Positions 63,970 to 64,000 of a stretch of 64,000 bases of DNA are shown here, in pieces. The notes beneath the pieces were generated by a model. The model was not told the origin of the DNA, did no database searches, and saw nothing but the letters and a program-made list of their open reading frames with translations. Origin of the DNA: Cryobacterium luteum (GTDB lineage Bacteria; Actinomycetota; Actinomycetes; Actinomycetales; Microbacteriaceae); assembly GCF_900110125.1 (NCBI RefSeq), contig NZ_FOCN01000014.1, forward strand, positions 1 to 64,000, given 5' to 3'. The position numbers and the translations under genes are program-made. How positions within the stretch are numbered: the stretch's first letter is position 1; every line of letters starts with the position of its first letter.

Positions 63970-64000
63970 TTTCGGGTTCTCACGAGAACTGTGCAGATAC

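Overview
The window is high-GC, gene-dense DNA of an actinobacterium, most likely Microbacteriaceae (Cryobacterium/Leifsonia-like). Pointers are the DUF222/13E12 HNH endonuclease family (an intact C-terminus at the left edge, a decayed copy near 57.4-58.0 kb), Ku plus a three-domain LigD, an Actinobacteria-type SdhC-SdhA-SdhB set, many GTG starts and ATGA/GTGA start-stop overlaps, and the scattered octamer GCGGATGC/GCATCCGC. No rRNA, tRNA, CRISPR array, transposase or prophage was seen. Assignments rest on reading motifs and remembered families; no database search was run.

0-12.8 kb: HNH endonuclease tail; two small unknown genes; divergent ku and ligD (end joining); two PAP2 phosphatases, the second running antisense into a DUF1206 membrane gene; a VOC protein; a xi-class glutathione-transferase-like reductase; a stand-alone LigD-polymerase-like protein divergent from an MFS exporter; DUF427 and DUF6457 proteins. 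12.8-22.3 kb: an FdhF/YdeP molybdoenzyme divergent from a small Cys-rich protein, with a CsoR/CstR-type operator between them; succinate dehydrogenase sdhCAB convergent with a DASS dicarboxylate transporter; DoxX, DUF2231 and other membrane proteins.

22.5-28.2 kb: a Wadjet/MksBEF-like SMC operon (JetA DUF3375, JetB DUF4194, JetC ATPase) in which the usual nuclease JetD is absent from the expected place. 28.3-36.7 kb: a probable organosulfur scavenging island: two LLM flavin monooxygenases, an SsuABC-like ABC importer, a TauD-type dioxygenase fragment, a flavin reductase, then a TetR regulator with a duplicated operator and a 3-hydroxyacyl-CoA dehydrogenase. 36.8-41.2 kb: a HelD-type RNA polymerase recycling ATPase, an EamA transporter and a lipoprotein.

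41.4-51.1 kb: a methionine/cobalamin block: MalY/PatB-type lyase, MetY, then lipoprotein + fused EcfT-EcfA-EcfA + EcfS (candidate B12 uptake), convergent with B12-dependent MetH. Dense perfect inverted repeats lie on both sides of metH. 51.5-53.4 kb: a compact three-gene operon, HExxH ImmA/IrrE-like peptidase, MAB_1171c-like membrane protein and EspR-like DNA-binding protein, behind a perfect 12-bp palindrome; with the JetD-less Wadjet locus it is the best candidate for an undescribed system.

53.5-64 kb: small housekeeping and stress genes (ABM monooxygenase, histidine phosphatase, YjbR, luciferase-like oxidoreductase, ICMT-like methyltransferase), a gene graveyard (DUF222 and DapA-family remnants), a '3-methyladenine DNA glycosylase' family gene, a secreted Gly/Asn/Asp-rich protein with an intrinsic terminator and 18-bp tandem repeats, an ankyrin protein, a phosphoribosyltransferase coupled to a 36-codon peptide, an alpha/beta hydrolase, a MORN-repeat protein and a secreted FN3 protein.
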